Shown in pieces: positions 11,359 to 22,823 of a stretch of DNA of 64,000 bases (position 1 is the stretch's first letter; every line of letters begins with the position of its first letter). This DNA is from Gentiana macrophylla (Eukaryota; Streptophyta; Magnoliopsida; Gentianales; Gentianaceae). The stretch is taken from contig JAOBSW010000955.1 of NCBI GenBank assembly GCA_026214975.1, forward strand, positions 434,001 through 498,000. Reading direction: 5' to 3'. The position numbers and the translations under genes were made by a program. The notes beneath the pieces are model-generated. The model was not told the DNA's origin and did not search any database. It was given only the letters and a program-made list of their open reading frames with translations.

Positions 11359-14300
11359 ATGGTGATCTATATTTATACGTATAAAATATTAGATCTAAGA
11401 AATGGAATATGCAAGTGTAGATTGCATTATTTTCGTTTTAATTTTATTATTTTCGAAAATTTTATGATGAATGCTTGTGATTGTCGTGGTTGAAGAGATG
11501 GATTGGGTTGGTATTGTTTACCCGTAGATCTATTTTGTAGCTCTTTTGATTAGTATCAATTGAGCATAGGATGTGTAATTTATTTTATATCATGCGAAAA
11601 ATTGTAAAAGGTAGTACCTTTTGTATTTATTTTTTATCCGGGTTCGAGACGACGAAGATCATGGTGTTGAAGATCATCTAAAAGGTAAAACGGGAGGAGG
11701 GCGAATTGTTTAATTTAATTAGGTCTCGGCAATTTTTTTTTTGCGGCAGCATATTAATTAGGTCTTGACAAAATTATAGTGCGGCAGCAGTTAACATATT
11801 TTTTTTGTTGTAACCTATTTTTTTTTTTTTTTTCACTTTTGGCCGTATGGCCTGTTGCATAAAATAAAAAAGAAAAAAGAAATTTTGTTCAGCCGAGAAT
11901 TTATAATAAAAAATAAAAAAAATAAATTTTTTTTTTTATTTTTAAAAACAATTTGATAATATAGATATATATATATATTTTTAATATATTGGTATATTAC
12001 GGCCTCCTCTTCTCGTCGTTCGTGGTTCGTGTGAAGATCGAAGATTCGAGATCCGGAAGTTTCAAGATCAAGATCGAAGATCGAGATTTGAAGACTTAGA
12101 TTAAATTTTACTTTTCCTTAGAAAATAGGTTAGTCGGGGGTACCAACGATCCATCTAGGTGTTTAAATTTTCCGCAATTTATTTTGTATGTGTTCGATCA
12201 TAAAATCGGAATTGCCATGACATGCATCATATCATAAATCCACTCCATGCATACATGTAGAATTTTAATTTTGGTAATTAAAATAGGCATGTATACAAAC
12301 TCGTGTAATTAGTTGAAATTTAATTAATACGTGGTAATTAATAAATTTAGTAACTAATTAAAGATCCGAGGACGGGTTATGAAATCGTTAAGCTTTTCGG
12401 TGTGTGTTCTCGGTGAACCGCCTTAAAGCCCAAACGAGATCACGTTTTCAATTCGTAGTGTCTACGAGATTGAATGATGGTAAAAGAACAATAAATCTTG
12501 GATAAAAACGGTTCGCTTATAGGTTGGGTGGTCAACTGAGCTAGGCTCGACCGACTTAACCCTCCTAGTGTGATGTATGCACGGGGTCCGGCAAGACTAA
12601 GCTACACCGAGAGCGGAGGGGTGATTCCTTCTTATCTCAATGAGGCTATCTTGACCCGATTTCGTCCGATCGTCACATATGTTCCAACGAATAGGGACGG
12701 GTAGGCTTGCCTACGTTACCGACACCATTCGAATCCTTGATTTGATGTACTTTTATGTTAACATCAAAAAAGACGTGGTTAGTTAACCCACCACCACTTC
12801 CAAAATATTGATTGGGAGCGGGGAGGCGATGTACCAACCCCACGGCCTCTACTATAGATACAAGTAAGTGAGAGAAGGGTGACGCCTCGCGGCACTTTGA
12901 TTTCGTCCCCTACGGATGGTGTTCACCCCTATCAACATTCATGGCTTGGTCTCCGAAAGCATAGGATTTACGGGTACTCGTCGGGTCACCGACCTATCCT
13001 ACGACGGCACACTCGGGCGTACTAAGAGATCCGATATAGTAGGTCACACTCATAAAGGATATTTTTGGAAATATCTAGGCTAAAAAAAGGAAGGTAGTCA
13101 ATGAATAAAGGGATGTTCGATTCTCGTGGGATGTTCGATTCTCACAAGTTATTTATTGATGAGATTGTCTCGATTTAACCGTCATCTCTTTGACCTACCC
13201 TACGGCGGCACTGAGATGCGAGGTTAAAACCTTGGAATGGTAGAGTAGACTTAATTTTAGTTTACAATTCCTAAAAACTTATATTGTAGTGTTAAACTTG
13301 AATTAATATATGTCATTTTATTTACAGCATTATATCCCTTTACTAAATTGCTTAAATTGACTAGTATTGACTTCATTAAAAAGTGGAAAGTAACTAGGAC
13401 GTTGAACTAGTTAATCGATAATGCAATTAATTTTTGAAAGAGATATTTTCTCTTTAGCCTTTTAAAAACCAGTGACATATAGGTATGTCACTAGTGTCAT
13501 TCGTGTCAAACGGAAGACAAACTTAGTTTGATCAAAGGTGATTTCGGACTTTGAAATTCTTCTAGTGAATTTTGAGTGTGTAGTAATTACACGAGTAATT
13601 TTCTAATTGAAAAATCGGAAAATCATGAAGTGTTACTAGTTGGACAATATTTGGAATCGATGAACTAGTGGGAGCTTTATGATTTGTTGTTTTTCTAGAA
13701 CATTAGAAAAGTGTAACTGACTACACACGTAACCGTTCTAATTGAAAAACCGGAAAGTCATGAAATGTCGCTAGTTGGACGATATTTGGAATCGATGAAC
13801 TAGTGGGAGTTCTATGATTTGTTGTTTTTCTGGAAACAATAGAACTATGTACGAAAGATTTTCTAATCGAAAAAATCGGAAAATCATAAAAATAAAGCAT
13901 TGCTCGTTAGACGGTATTTGGAACCGAAAAACTAGTGGGAGCTTTAATGTTATGATTTGTTGTTTTTTCTGGTATATTAAAAAATCCTAGAAGTCCCGAC
14001 GAGTAACACTCGAAATAGACATCCCACGGTTCAAGAGTAGTGTCTACTCAAACGAACATTGGTTCAAGATCTGTTTCCATTCACGGAAAGTCAAGAATGG
14101 GAGAATATGTCTAAAAGTGTTAGTCACCTAAACTGAGAAAACTTTAAGGCTGAACCGAAAATTAATTAACTGAAAATCATAGGATAAGGATAGTGATTTT
14201 GGATCACCAACCTATGAATCATTGTCGATTTTCTCGAGCTAAGTTCTTTGGAAGAACAAGGTAGCGGTGCATTTAACGATTAAAAGAGTAAACAACGGGC

Positions 14301-16746
14301 AGTTAATTTTAGCTAGAATAGTGGGAGTGATATAAGGAAATGAATCTCGGATTCAATCCTTGGATATCACGGAAAATTTATTTTTGGTTTAAGATTCGTT
14401 GGAACGAATGGATTTACCTTTTATTCGATAATTTATTTGTCGTATAGAAAGTGAATATACCATTTGTAGTATTTAATCCAAGACTCGGACTTTTGTTTGA
14501 TAAAGTCAAAACCACTTAGAACTGCTAAAATATGTATATAAAACACATCTTAAGAACTATTAAAAGCAATTGGTTTCTATATTTAGATAAACGCTTCTTC
14601 ATATTCCATAGTTAGTGCATAGTCCCTAAAAGACAAGACTCAAGACTGCTCAGGGTGATTCCTTTCTCGATGCGGTTATATTGTCTCAAACGTTCAATGA
14701 CTAAGTTTCCTTTCAATCGGGAAAGGATAATGGATATAAAGAAGTAACATAGCTTGTTCATGACGACCTTCGGGTCTCGATGAAAGATACGAGCTAGTAG
14801 GAGCTTCCAGTAGTGACTTCTTGTCCGATAACTATTCAAACACTCCGGTAAGTTTATCCAAAATTATTTTGAGGTTTCTCTGTTTTCAATGAGATAGAGT
14901 ATTCTATACTCGTAAATGGGCCATCACATAGTCCTAGGGACTCGATGCTCGGCTTCGCCTCATAGTGAAATGCTTTCACCAAGTGAGAAACCGTTAAATT
15001 GCCTTACATAGTTTTGGATGTGCTACAATACATCGCTTAACTCAATAAAGATATTGAAGCGAAATAACGGTTTACGTTGAAATGTAAGACCGAGAAGTCT
15101 ACCTAGAATATGCTTTGGAATTTACGGATAAGGTGTGGATTCGGTTCACCCCACTTCCATAAATATAAGCATTTAGCACACGGTGCTTGAAGGTAGGTCC
15201 TGAATTTCGTGAACACGTTCGGTCGATGACCAATCGTTATATATCTTGTAGCATTGAGAAAAAGGTTTGTTATAAGATTCTTGAAATCGGGAAGGACGAT
15301 TATACCGATTGCGCGCCTTTTGATAGAGTCATGAAAAGGAAAACCTTAAACCTTGAAGCACGTTTACTCAAGGTAGTTACTAACCGATTAAAATCGGACC
15401 ACATCCAACATCGGTTGTTGGTGATAACACTAAATACTACCAAACTAGATCGAATTTCGATCCACCCGTAATGTAGTGGGAGTATGGTTTATCCATTACC
15501 CGTTACGGTTTCGTAGACTTTGTAGTCCGAGGATCGATGGATGACTATGGCTCTTTTGTGAGCGAGATAGGATTCGATAATAGAGGTTGGTTTAATAGCC
15601 ATAACCCCGTGAATGGAGTTCGAACTCCGAGTTACGTTTCATGCTCTTGTAGAACCACCGAGCGTCTCAGCCCAAAGTGAGAGTAATTGGATCTGCACGA
15701 AAAAGAGTAGAATGAGTTCGGTATTGCATGATTTCGTTCTAAAGCAGAAAATAGGGGTGATTCCCTGAGACTTTCTTGCCAAACAAACGGAGTCTGGATT
15801 CATTCGGAACAAAAGGGTAATGCCTTGTGAACTCATGACAGGATGACTGTCAAGGCAAACCTCTCGGTCATTGGAAGTCATATATTTCTACAATATGTGG
15901 ATTTGACCAAAATATTGATAAGTCTTTTGTAGACTGGATATCAATTTTAGTACAGTAGTGAATATATACATATATTAGTGTTTGTGAAGGATAACACCGC
16001 ACCAGTTGGAATCAACATGGGTGTGTTATTTGAAGTCAGAATCTGACAATACCACAATTCTCTACAATAGAGATTTGGACAACATTCTTAAGAGTTTGAC
16101 TCGGTCGAATTCATTAGAATCGACCATGGTTTCCCATCCATCTTATTGGTTAAGATGATGCATCTGTGTATGCAACATTCAACGAGGAAGTTCTACCCTA
16201 TGCCTCGGGGAATGACTCTCTAAATCTTCGGATCAAGAGAAATGGGATAGATTCTCTTTCTAGTAAGAGATGGTCAAAGTTATTGAACGTCAACTTTGAT
16301 CAAATCTTAGATTCGGCGGTTAACAAAGCAAGTTTAGTATGTCCTTTAGTATCTTGAGAGAACGAGGAATAATATGAGTGATACACTGATTTTGACTTTA
16401 AGTCAGATTGAGGATGATCGTTAATTCGATCTCGGGCTCAGTGTTTACTCAGTACCACATGATTAGATGGACCGGTGACGTTTCGATTCTACGGATCGTC
16501 TCGAGCCGACAACCTGACTAATCATTAAGACCCATGACATTTAGATGTAGGTGCTCCCCGAGTCACTGACCTATCCAACGACGGCATACTCGGAGTGTAC
16601 TTTGGAATCTGAAATGGTTATGACATGCTTAGTGGGTACTAGATTACGGGATAAGTCTCCATTGCTTTAGAGCAAGTGGGAGATGTAGTTTGTTGTATTT
16701 TAAATAATAGGGTGTGCTCTAAAACAATTAATCACATGCTTTCGTG
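11359..16746 (+). other. Non-coding interior of LARD
   Basis: No gag or pol motif is visible on either strand. The longest open stretch (15187-15471, 94 codons) resembles nothing I know and I do not call it a gene. The region holds an AT-rich start with two copies of a gcggcagca motif (11742-11790), a threefold tandem repeat at 13590-13980, and four scattered copies of a gacctatcc-acggcggcac motif (near 12880, 12991, 13192 and 16568). It may include packaging signals, but that is inference. Confidence 0.7.
13583..13975 (+). repeat. Three diverged tandem units of about 130 bp in LARD
   Basis: Each unit contains, in order, tctaattgaaaaatcgg, a short spacer, agttggacaatatttgg, gaactagtgggagctt and atgatttgttgtttttct. 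Units start near 13583, 13712 and 13847. They differ by scattered substitutions, the third being the most diverged. Each contains agtgggag, which resembles the element's own purine tract aagtgggagat. Confidence 0.8.
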
Positions 16747-16747
16747 C

Positions 16748-16758
16748 AAGTGGGAGAT
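16748..16758 (+). promoter_or_regulatory. Polypurine tract of LARD
   Basis: The sequence aagtgggagat directly precedes the 3' LTR at 16759. This is the plus-strand primer position, and the sequence is the form usual for plant copia elements. Confidence 0.8.
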
Positions 16759-18627
16759 TGTTAGGTGTGATGCCCGAAAGACAATTTTTGTAATTGTTTT
16801 ATTTAAAAAAATGAATTGACATTATTATTCATATTTATTATTCTCATAATCACCGATGTGACAATAGTATTTACACGCAGTAAAACCCTAAGTATATCGC
16901 TTATGTAATCACTTAACTTCGGTGTATGGGATATACACGGGAGGATTGAGTTAGTGAAGATGTACTTAAAATACAATTAGCCCATAGTAAAGTTAATCGA
17001 GAGTATCGGGTCTCTCCTTTAACGTGCTATTAATGGGCCCGTAACACAATAGGTGTGATTGTCTTATCCGGACTTTCGATTAAGAGAACCTAATGGGGCA
17101 TTTATATATGATAGATATATCATATAGAAAAGTGGACCGATTTGATTAGAGTTCACGATATAATTCCGTAATCGAAGTCTTATCGAATCAATGGATGATC
17201 ATATTTATGGATATATCTTAATCTGAGGTGATAATGATCAACCGCTTGAATCGCATGAGGTTTGACTTGACGGTTAAAGATTACACTAAGTCTGTGATCC
17301 GAATTACCCCATCTTGGCATTGTATCTTTGGATTGAGTGAGTAGTACGTGTTATCGCAGATCACGGAATCCATTCCTTCCATTTATGGGAAGTAGATAAA
17401 CGCTCCCTTATTTGTTAATCCTAGAAACCGATCGATCGCGCGAGTTCATATTACATCGATTAGCTACCGGTGAGTTGTATGAATTAATTGATCACTAGGG
17501 GTTAATGGTAAATAAGGATAAGAGGTTCTAAAAAGGGTTAACGGTAACTTCCCGATTTAGAATGAGCGATCTATGGAGGATTAATCCATATGTAATGATT
17601 ATATCAATGGACGCTTATTATTATTCTCGTGAGGAGATAAATATAATCTTATAATCGGAGGAGTGCGATCACGGGATTATGGTGGCATATTCTCGTGATT
17701 GATTTATCGAATATAATTATTACATTCGTAAGATAATTATTTGATTTATCGGAGCCGCTGATTATTAGTCCAGGGTCCCCGACGTGCCTCCTAATATAGC
17801 ATAGCTATTCTCGGACGTCGAATCCTAATAATATTAATTTAGTTCTTGTTGGACTTTATTAAAACGATATGTGAATTAATTGTTTAGTGAACTATTAAAT
17901 TAGTTGGGCTATATAATTAAATACACGGAAAAGACATTTTTCGTGGACTCGGCCCAAATTGTTGTGTTGACCAATTTTGACCCAAATTGGTCAAATATGC
18001 GTGGACTTTGAATTTGAAGGAAAAGGTGCGCATGTTATATTATTTAATTATTAAGGAATTTGTTTTCTTGGATAATTGTTTAATGTGTGATTTATCTTTT
18101 ATTTGTTAAATGATAATTAATGGAATATTAGATAATAATATGTTTTATCCTAATTTGTTTGGGATAAATATTATATTTATCTTTTATTTGGAAAAAGGAT
18201 TAATGTAATAATTATCTCTTAATTATTTAATCCTTGGAGGCTAAGTTTTACTCTCCTATATAAAGAGAGTTCTCCCAAGCCTCAGAACACAACACATAAT
18301 TCGACTTCTCCTCTTAGAGAGAAGAAGTGTAAAATTCGGCCAAGGGTGAGTTGAGGAGAAATCTTGGAGATTTTTCCGGTAGCATATCGGAAGGGTTCGA
18401 GTCGAGAATTCCCTCCACCGGGAGTTGCTTGGATCACACGTACGGAAGATCGTGGTGCTCTTCACACAATCTTTCATCCTTCCTATTGCGGTTCTTCAAC
18501 TTGGATTTTGAGATCCAAGAGGTATGATCTACAACCCCCTTGTAGATATAGATCTAGTTATTTTATTACGTATATATTGTAGATCTAGATCATAAAATCG
18601 CTTCCGTTGCGGATGGTATTACTTACA
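16759..18627 (+). repeat. 3' LTR of LARD (1869 bp)
   Basis: It starts tgttaggtgtg and ends ttacttaca, with the TATA box ctatataaag at 18256-18265. It is followed directly by the target duplication gacac and the resumed gag frame of E2. Confidence 0.93.
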
Positions 18628-18632
18628 GACAC
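18628..18632. repeat. Target-site duplication gacac of LARD (partner 9466-9470)
   Basis: The five bases gacac flank the LARD on both sides. Removing one copy with the element restores an unbroken gag frame in E2, so the duplication is well supported. Confidence 0.93.
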
Positions 18633-19400
18633 TTCCTCATAGCTTCCTTAAAACGCTCCCAAGCTTGATCAGAACTCTCCCCAGGTTGTTGCTTAAATCC
18701 TAGGATGTCTAGGCGTAACTTAAAGGTTTTTCCCAAGGGAAAATACTTACTCATGAATTTTTGCAACAACTGTTCCCAAGTTGTGATAGATCCAGCCTCT
18801 AAAGAGAGAAGCCATTGCTTAGCTTTATCTTTCAAGGTGAAAGGGAAAAGCTTAAGATTTAATGTTCCTCCGGGATTAATTTCGTTTTCACAATTGCTAA
18901 CGATTTCCAAGAAATTTGTCACGTGAACACCAGGATCCTCGTTTTGGATTCCATGAAAAGTGGAATAGTTGGTCACCATTTGAATTACGTTAGGCCTAGG
19001 GTGATAGACTTCCGCAGCATCTTGCGGTGATACGATAGCGGGAATGAATTGCTCAATAGTGGGTGTTGCATAACTTTGCAAAGTGCGCCTCGCTCCTTGA
19101 GCTAGGGCTTGGTTTCTATTCTTAGCATTAAGATTGTTTGCATTATTTACATTATTGGCATTATTAACAACTTCAGGGTTAAGTACGGTTCAGATTGACC
19201 GAATGCCTTCCATTTCTGCTTTGATTCGTAATGCTCGTAATGATCGGTTGTATGTCCTTCTTCCAATTCGTGCTCGCTTTCCTCAAGATTTGGATCCTCT
19301 TCTCCTTGCTTAGCCAGTTCTTTAGCTAACTTCCTATTTCTCCTTGCAAATTTCTCTATTTCAAGATTATACGGCTCATGCGGTTCCTTTGATTTGCGAG
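18628..19400 (-). pseudogene. gag of E2, N-terminal part
   Basis: The open stretch 19081-18623 carries the Athila capsid-like region: NVIQMVTNYSTFHGIQNEDP, HVTNFLEIVSNC, LFPFTLKDKAKQWLLSLE, TTWEQLLQKFMSKYFP and SDQAWERFKEAMRKC. Upstream (19400-19085) is an Asn-rich segment and a charged N-terminus with KEPHEPYNLEIEKFARRN in a second frame; the start codon is not clear. The frame runs straight into the part at 9470 once the LARD is removed. Confidence 0.85.
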
Positions 19401-19718
19401 TAGCGTACTATAAAATAACAAAAACAATAAAACCGTAAAAACCTAAAGGCTAAGCCTTTAACTAGACTAAATAACAAAAAACGAAACCAATACAGACTCG
19501 AAACAAACTTGAGATAAAACAGAAGAAGAGTACCGTAAAACTAATACCGAATAAAAACAGAAAAAATAAACTCACGGTCGACCGAGAACTGTGGTTCGGT
19601 CGACCGAACTCCTGTTTTTTTTATTACGACACTGTTTAATATACAGACTCTTATTCACAGAATGTCCACGAATACAATCCTAACAAAATAAGCTGTATTT
19701 TTAATTTAATGACTCGAG
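19401..19718 (-). other. Untranslated leader of E2
   Basis: This is A-rich on the plus strand with no coding signal. It contains two palindromes, cggtcgaccg (19575-19584) and ttcggtcgaccgaa (19595-19608), the same word that recurs in the LTR at 20478-20517 and, in altered form, at 20941-21000. Confidence 0.7.
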
Positions 19719-19736
19719 TCCCCGGCAACGGCGCCA
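19719..19736 (-). promoter_or_regulatory. Primer-binding site of E2 (tRNA-Asp)
   Basis: The plus strand reads tccccggcaacggcgcca, an 18-base match to the 3' end of plant tRNA-Asp. Six bases (aaaact) separate it from the LTR. It is the fullest of the three tRNA-Asp sites, together with that of E7. Confidence 0.92.
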
Positions 19737-19742
19737 AAAACT

Positions 19743-21361
19743 TGATTGAGGTCAAGTTAAATTATTAACTCGATGCCTACTAACACACTAGCAAGAGAAC
19801 TAGGTTCAATCGTAGTATAGCTAGATAGAGTCGAGGTCGATCCCACAGAGACTCGGCACAAACAAAACACAACTTTATTCTATCAGAACTAAATCGAAAG
19901 GGCGGTCTACGACCAACTAAACACAGTAACTGAAATAATGACAACCACAAGACAAAGAATACCACAAAGACAAACTAACGACTACTAAACAAGAACAAAA
20001 GTATTAATACTATCTTAACAAAGAATATTAAGAATATTGATTACGCTAGTAGCTAATGATTCCCCCATGTGAACTAGATTGACAACGAGACAAAACAAAC
20101 ATTAAAGATTGATTATTATGACTACGGGAGTCATCCCCTAAGGTAGATTTAGCTCCAATTAGGCCATCTAAATCATTGTGACTCCATTACGTGACTTCGC
20201 CTTTTAAGTGCCTCAATCTCATATAACTTCTGACACAATTACGAAACTAGGGATGCCGGTATAAACCGTAACCTCATCTAAGCAACATTCCTAGGGTAAG
20301 GCGTACTTTTAGATGCCAATTCAATCTATATCCTAAGTAACAATCACTTTTTAAGTTTCATGTTAAATTATGATGACAAATAGTTAAGTTGATCAGGTTT
20401 AATTACTTGTTTTAATTCCAAATCGAGAGAATCGACGTAGTCGGCCGGTCATAATTATGCCCTAAACTTCACCACACTCGGTCGACCGAATGACATGTCT
20501 CGTCTCGGTCGACCGAGTGACATGTCTCGTTGACCGAGTGAAGGGTCTGCGTGTGAGGTACACATTATGACTTCTTCTTAACATTTCTAATCTAAACACA
20601 TGGGTTCCTAATTAGTCTACATCGCGGAATCAATACAAGAAAACTACTCCATAATAAAATAAATCAGATCTACGAATAAAGATTGCATAATTGAAAAGTC
20701 ATACCCTCGAAGATGAGAGTGACTCCCACTCTTTAATGCGCTCCCTAACCGGAGAATCCGATGAATCCACAGTGAACAAACATAAAGAAAAGAAAACTAA
20801 AACTAAAAACTCAAATTGTATAAATTGTCTTGCGTTGTAATGGTGTGTCTTCTCAATTTCGTAGCTGCTGCTTATATAGAGGATTCTGCCGACATAGGAT
20901 GGATCTAGAAGATATGCACGCGTTTTAGATCTGAGCAGCTTCGGGTGACCGAACCACATGCCTCGGTCGATCGAATGAAGTGGCTCGATCGGATCGAGCC
21001 TCTTTTGCACATGTTAAACGCGCGTTTCGTGTCTAACTTGCTCCCCACTGCATTCTTTCGTGCTGATCTGATCTCTAACTTATCTCTTGATTAATGCTCC
21101 GATTTTCTTTCTTATTATCTTGAGATTCACTGATTGAATGGCATTTATCCTCTCGATTTATCATGATCTACAAAATCAGAATTTATCGCACAATAAATTG
21201 GTCTTTAATAATAAAAACCGCTAAATACCAAAAATCATATTAATAATCACTTAACATTAAATAATACATATAAACAAGTGATTTAATATGAAATATATAT
21301 AATTAACTCCGATTTAATGTTAGACTTGATGACATAAATAGGTACATTTTAACCGTCATCA
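19743..21361 (-). repeat. 5' LTR of E2 (1619 bp)
   Basis: On the plus strand it begins tgattgagg and ends ccgtcatca, giving TGAT/ATCA ends. The minus-strand TATA box TCTATATAAG is at 20880-20871. Just upstream (20941-21000) is a cluster of variants of the word TCGGTCGACCGA; perfect copies lie downstream at 20478-20489 and 20504-20517. The first 250 bp in element orientation align with the LTR of E5 at 48682. The atcct that follows (21362-21366) is the candidate target duplication. Confidence 0.88.
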
Positions 21362-21662
21362 ATCCTGTGTAATGTCCAGGAATCAAGCCTTACGTAGTTC
21401 CTGGAGCTGTGTATTTATAGGCACATGTCCTTCTTCTGCCCTAAACGTAGGACAGTTTGGTCTATTGACATAAATAACCCTTATTGGGCCTTGCCCCTTG
21501 CCCAAGTAACCCTCTGGATGTTGGGCTTTGGAAACTGGGCTTTAACCCTGGTCTCGACTCGTATAACATCTCTGATTCATCTCGTATTCGACCCGACATG
21601 GATAATACACTTGGACTTTTCCACATGCCAGCTGGACCAATCAGATAATTCCACGCGGAGGG
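21362..21662 (-). repeat. LTR promoter fragment of an unassigned gypsy-type element
   Basis: There is no coding signal. On the minus strand a TATA box CTATAAATAC (21420-21411) is followed by GAACTACGTAAGGCTTGATT (21400-21381), close to a box at 54036-54011 in another LTR fragment. The upstream part is rich in gggcc motifs, again like the second fragment (61600-61650). The junction with E5 is near 21660. Confidence 0.5.
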
Positions 21663-22823
21663 GTGAAATCCCGTATCGTCACATGGATTAAAGATTATAT
21701 GAATTATTTATCCGGGAGATATTTGCCACCAGACTTGAACAATCAGCAAAAGAAGTTGTTAGCGGACCTTAAACACTATTATTGGGATGAACCCTATCTT
21801 TTTAAGCGTTGCTCAGACAACATCTTTAGAAGATGTGTTCCTGAGAGTGAATTCCTCGATATACTTAAACATTACCATACTTATGAAGCAGGAGGACACT
21901 ATGGAGTGGACAAGACTGCTGCTAAAGTTCTCCTATGTGGTTTTTACTGGCCCAATCTTTACAAAGCTACGCACGAATATGCTAGATCTTGTCATTCATG
22001 CCAAACGACAGGCAATATCTCGAGGAGACATGAAATGCCACTAAGGAGTATCCTAGAACCAGAAATCATTGATGTATGGGGAATTTATTTTGTGGGACCT
22101 TTCACTTCGTCTGTTTCAAACCGCTATATTTTGGTGGTGGTCGACTATGTGTCTAAATGGGTTGAGGCTATTTCTTCACCTACTAATGATGCAAAGGTTG
22201 TACTGCGGGTTTTAAAGAAAAATATCTTCACGCGGTTTGGAATCCCTCGTGCCATCATTAGTGATAATGGGAGCCATTTCTGTAATAAGCCGTTTGAGAA
22301 GTTAATGGCCAAGTACGGGGTGAGACATAAGTTAGCTACCGCTTATCATCCTCAAACAAATGGTCAAGTTGAGGTCACGAACAGAGAGATTAAGCGCATC
22401 CTGGAAAAAACTGTGAACCCAACAAGGAAAGATTGGTCGTTGAAGTTAGATGACGCTTTATGGGCTTATCAGACTGCGTATAAGACTTCCATAGGTATGT
22501 CCCCATACCAGATTGTTTTTGGGAAAGCGTGTCATCTACCGGTTGAAATTGAGCACCGTTCCTTATTGGCTACTCGTATGTTGAATTTAGGTGAAAGTTT
22601 AGCCGGAGAAAGGAGATTGTTGGAATTAACTCGCCTAGAAGAGTTTCGCATTGAAGCTTACAAGAATGCTCGAATCTATAAAGAGCGCACTAAGAGATTT
22701 CATGATAAAAAGATCCTTGACCGCACCTTTAAATTGGGTGATTTGGTTCTTGTTTACAATTCGCGCTTGAAACTCTTCCCGGGCAAGTTAAAATCAAGAT
22801 GGTTTGGTAAACCACTTGGATGA
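21663..22823 (+). CDS. Integrase of E5 with a changed catalytic residue
   Basis: The frame is open for 386 codons; homology starts at about residue 8, so the Met is not a natural start. The zinc-binding region has His70/72, His79, Cys110 and Cys113. The core keeps Asp201 (ISDNGSHF) and Glu237 (NGQVEVTN). The first catalytic Asp is replaced by Tyr142 (codon 22086-22088, in [10 protein letters not shown]), which should abolish strand transfer. The end shows KLKSRWFG and then a frameshift near 22805. The C-terminal tail continues in a second frame to a stop at 22927-22929. Confidence 0.88.
   Translation: MKSRIVTWIKDYMNYLSGRYLPPDLNNQQKKLLADLKHYYWDEPYLFKRCSDNIFRRCVPESEFLDILKHYHTYEAGGHYGVDKTAAKVLLCGFYWPNLYKATHEYARSCHSCQTTGNISRRHEMPLRSILEPEIIDVWGIYFVGPFTSSVSNRYILVVVDYVSKWVEAISSPTNDAKVVLRVLKKNIFTRFGIPRAIISDNGSHFCNKPFEKLMAKYGVRHKLATAYHPQTNGQVEVTNREIKRILEKTVNPTRKDWSLKLDDALWAYQTAYKTSIGMSPYQIVFGKACHLPVEIEHRSLLATRMLNLGESLAGERRLLELTRLEEFRIEAYKNARIYKERTKRFHDKKILDRTFKLGDLVLVYNSRLKLFPGKLKSRWFGKPLG

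Larger units (their letters stand above)
9471..18627 (+). mobile_element. LARD: non-autonomous LTR retrotransposon, 9.16 kb, complete
   Basis: Two near-identical LTRs (9471-11343 and 16759-18627) bracket 5.4 kb without recognisable retroelement protein. It has an initiator-Met-type PBS after the first LTR and a purine tract before the second. The perfect target duplication gacac flanks it at 9466-9470 and 18628-18632. With 1.87-kb LTRs and a long non-coding inside it fits the LARD class. It must borrow RT and integrase from another, probably copia-like, element. High LTR similarity suggests a fairly recent insertion. Confidence 0.92.
8454..21361 (-). mobile_element. E2: Athila-type element, 5' LTR and gag only, split by LARD and E1
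   Basis: E2 comprises the 5' LTR (21361-19743), PBS, leader, gag part 1 (about 19400-18628), the LARD insertion (18627-9471) and gag part 2 (9470-8454). E1 then interrupts it, and the rest lies left of the window. The gag frame continues directly across the LARD once one copy of the 5-bp duplication is removed, which shows the order of events. E2 is older than both insertions. Confidence 0.88.

Noticed and set aside
15187..15471. 94-codon ORF in the LARD
   Set aside because: It matches no family I know, is short, and lies in an element lacking other coding signal; it is likely a chance frame.
19719..19736. tRNA-Asp gene (also at 6828 and 59533)
   Set aside because: Only the last 17-18 bases of the tRNA are present, always next to an LTR edge, as expected for a primer-binding site.
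20478..20517. GTCGAC sites as traces of cloning vector
   Set aside because: The words extend beyond the 6-bp site, occur in divergent forms, and lie inside an LTR with no vector sequence.
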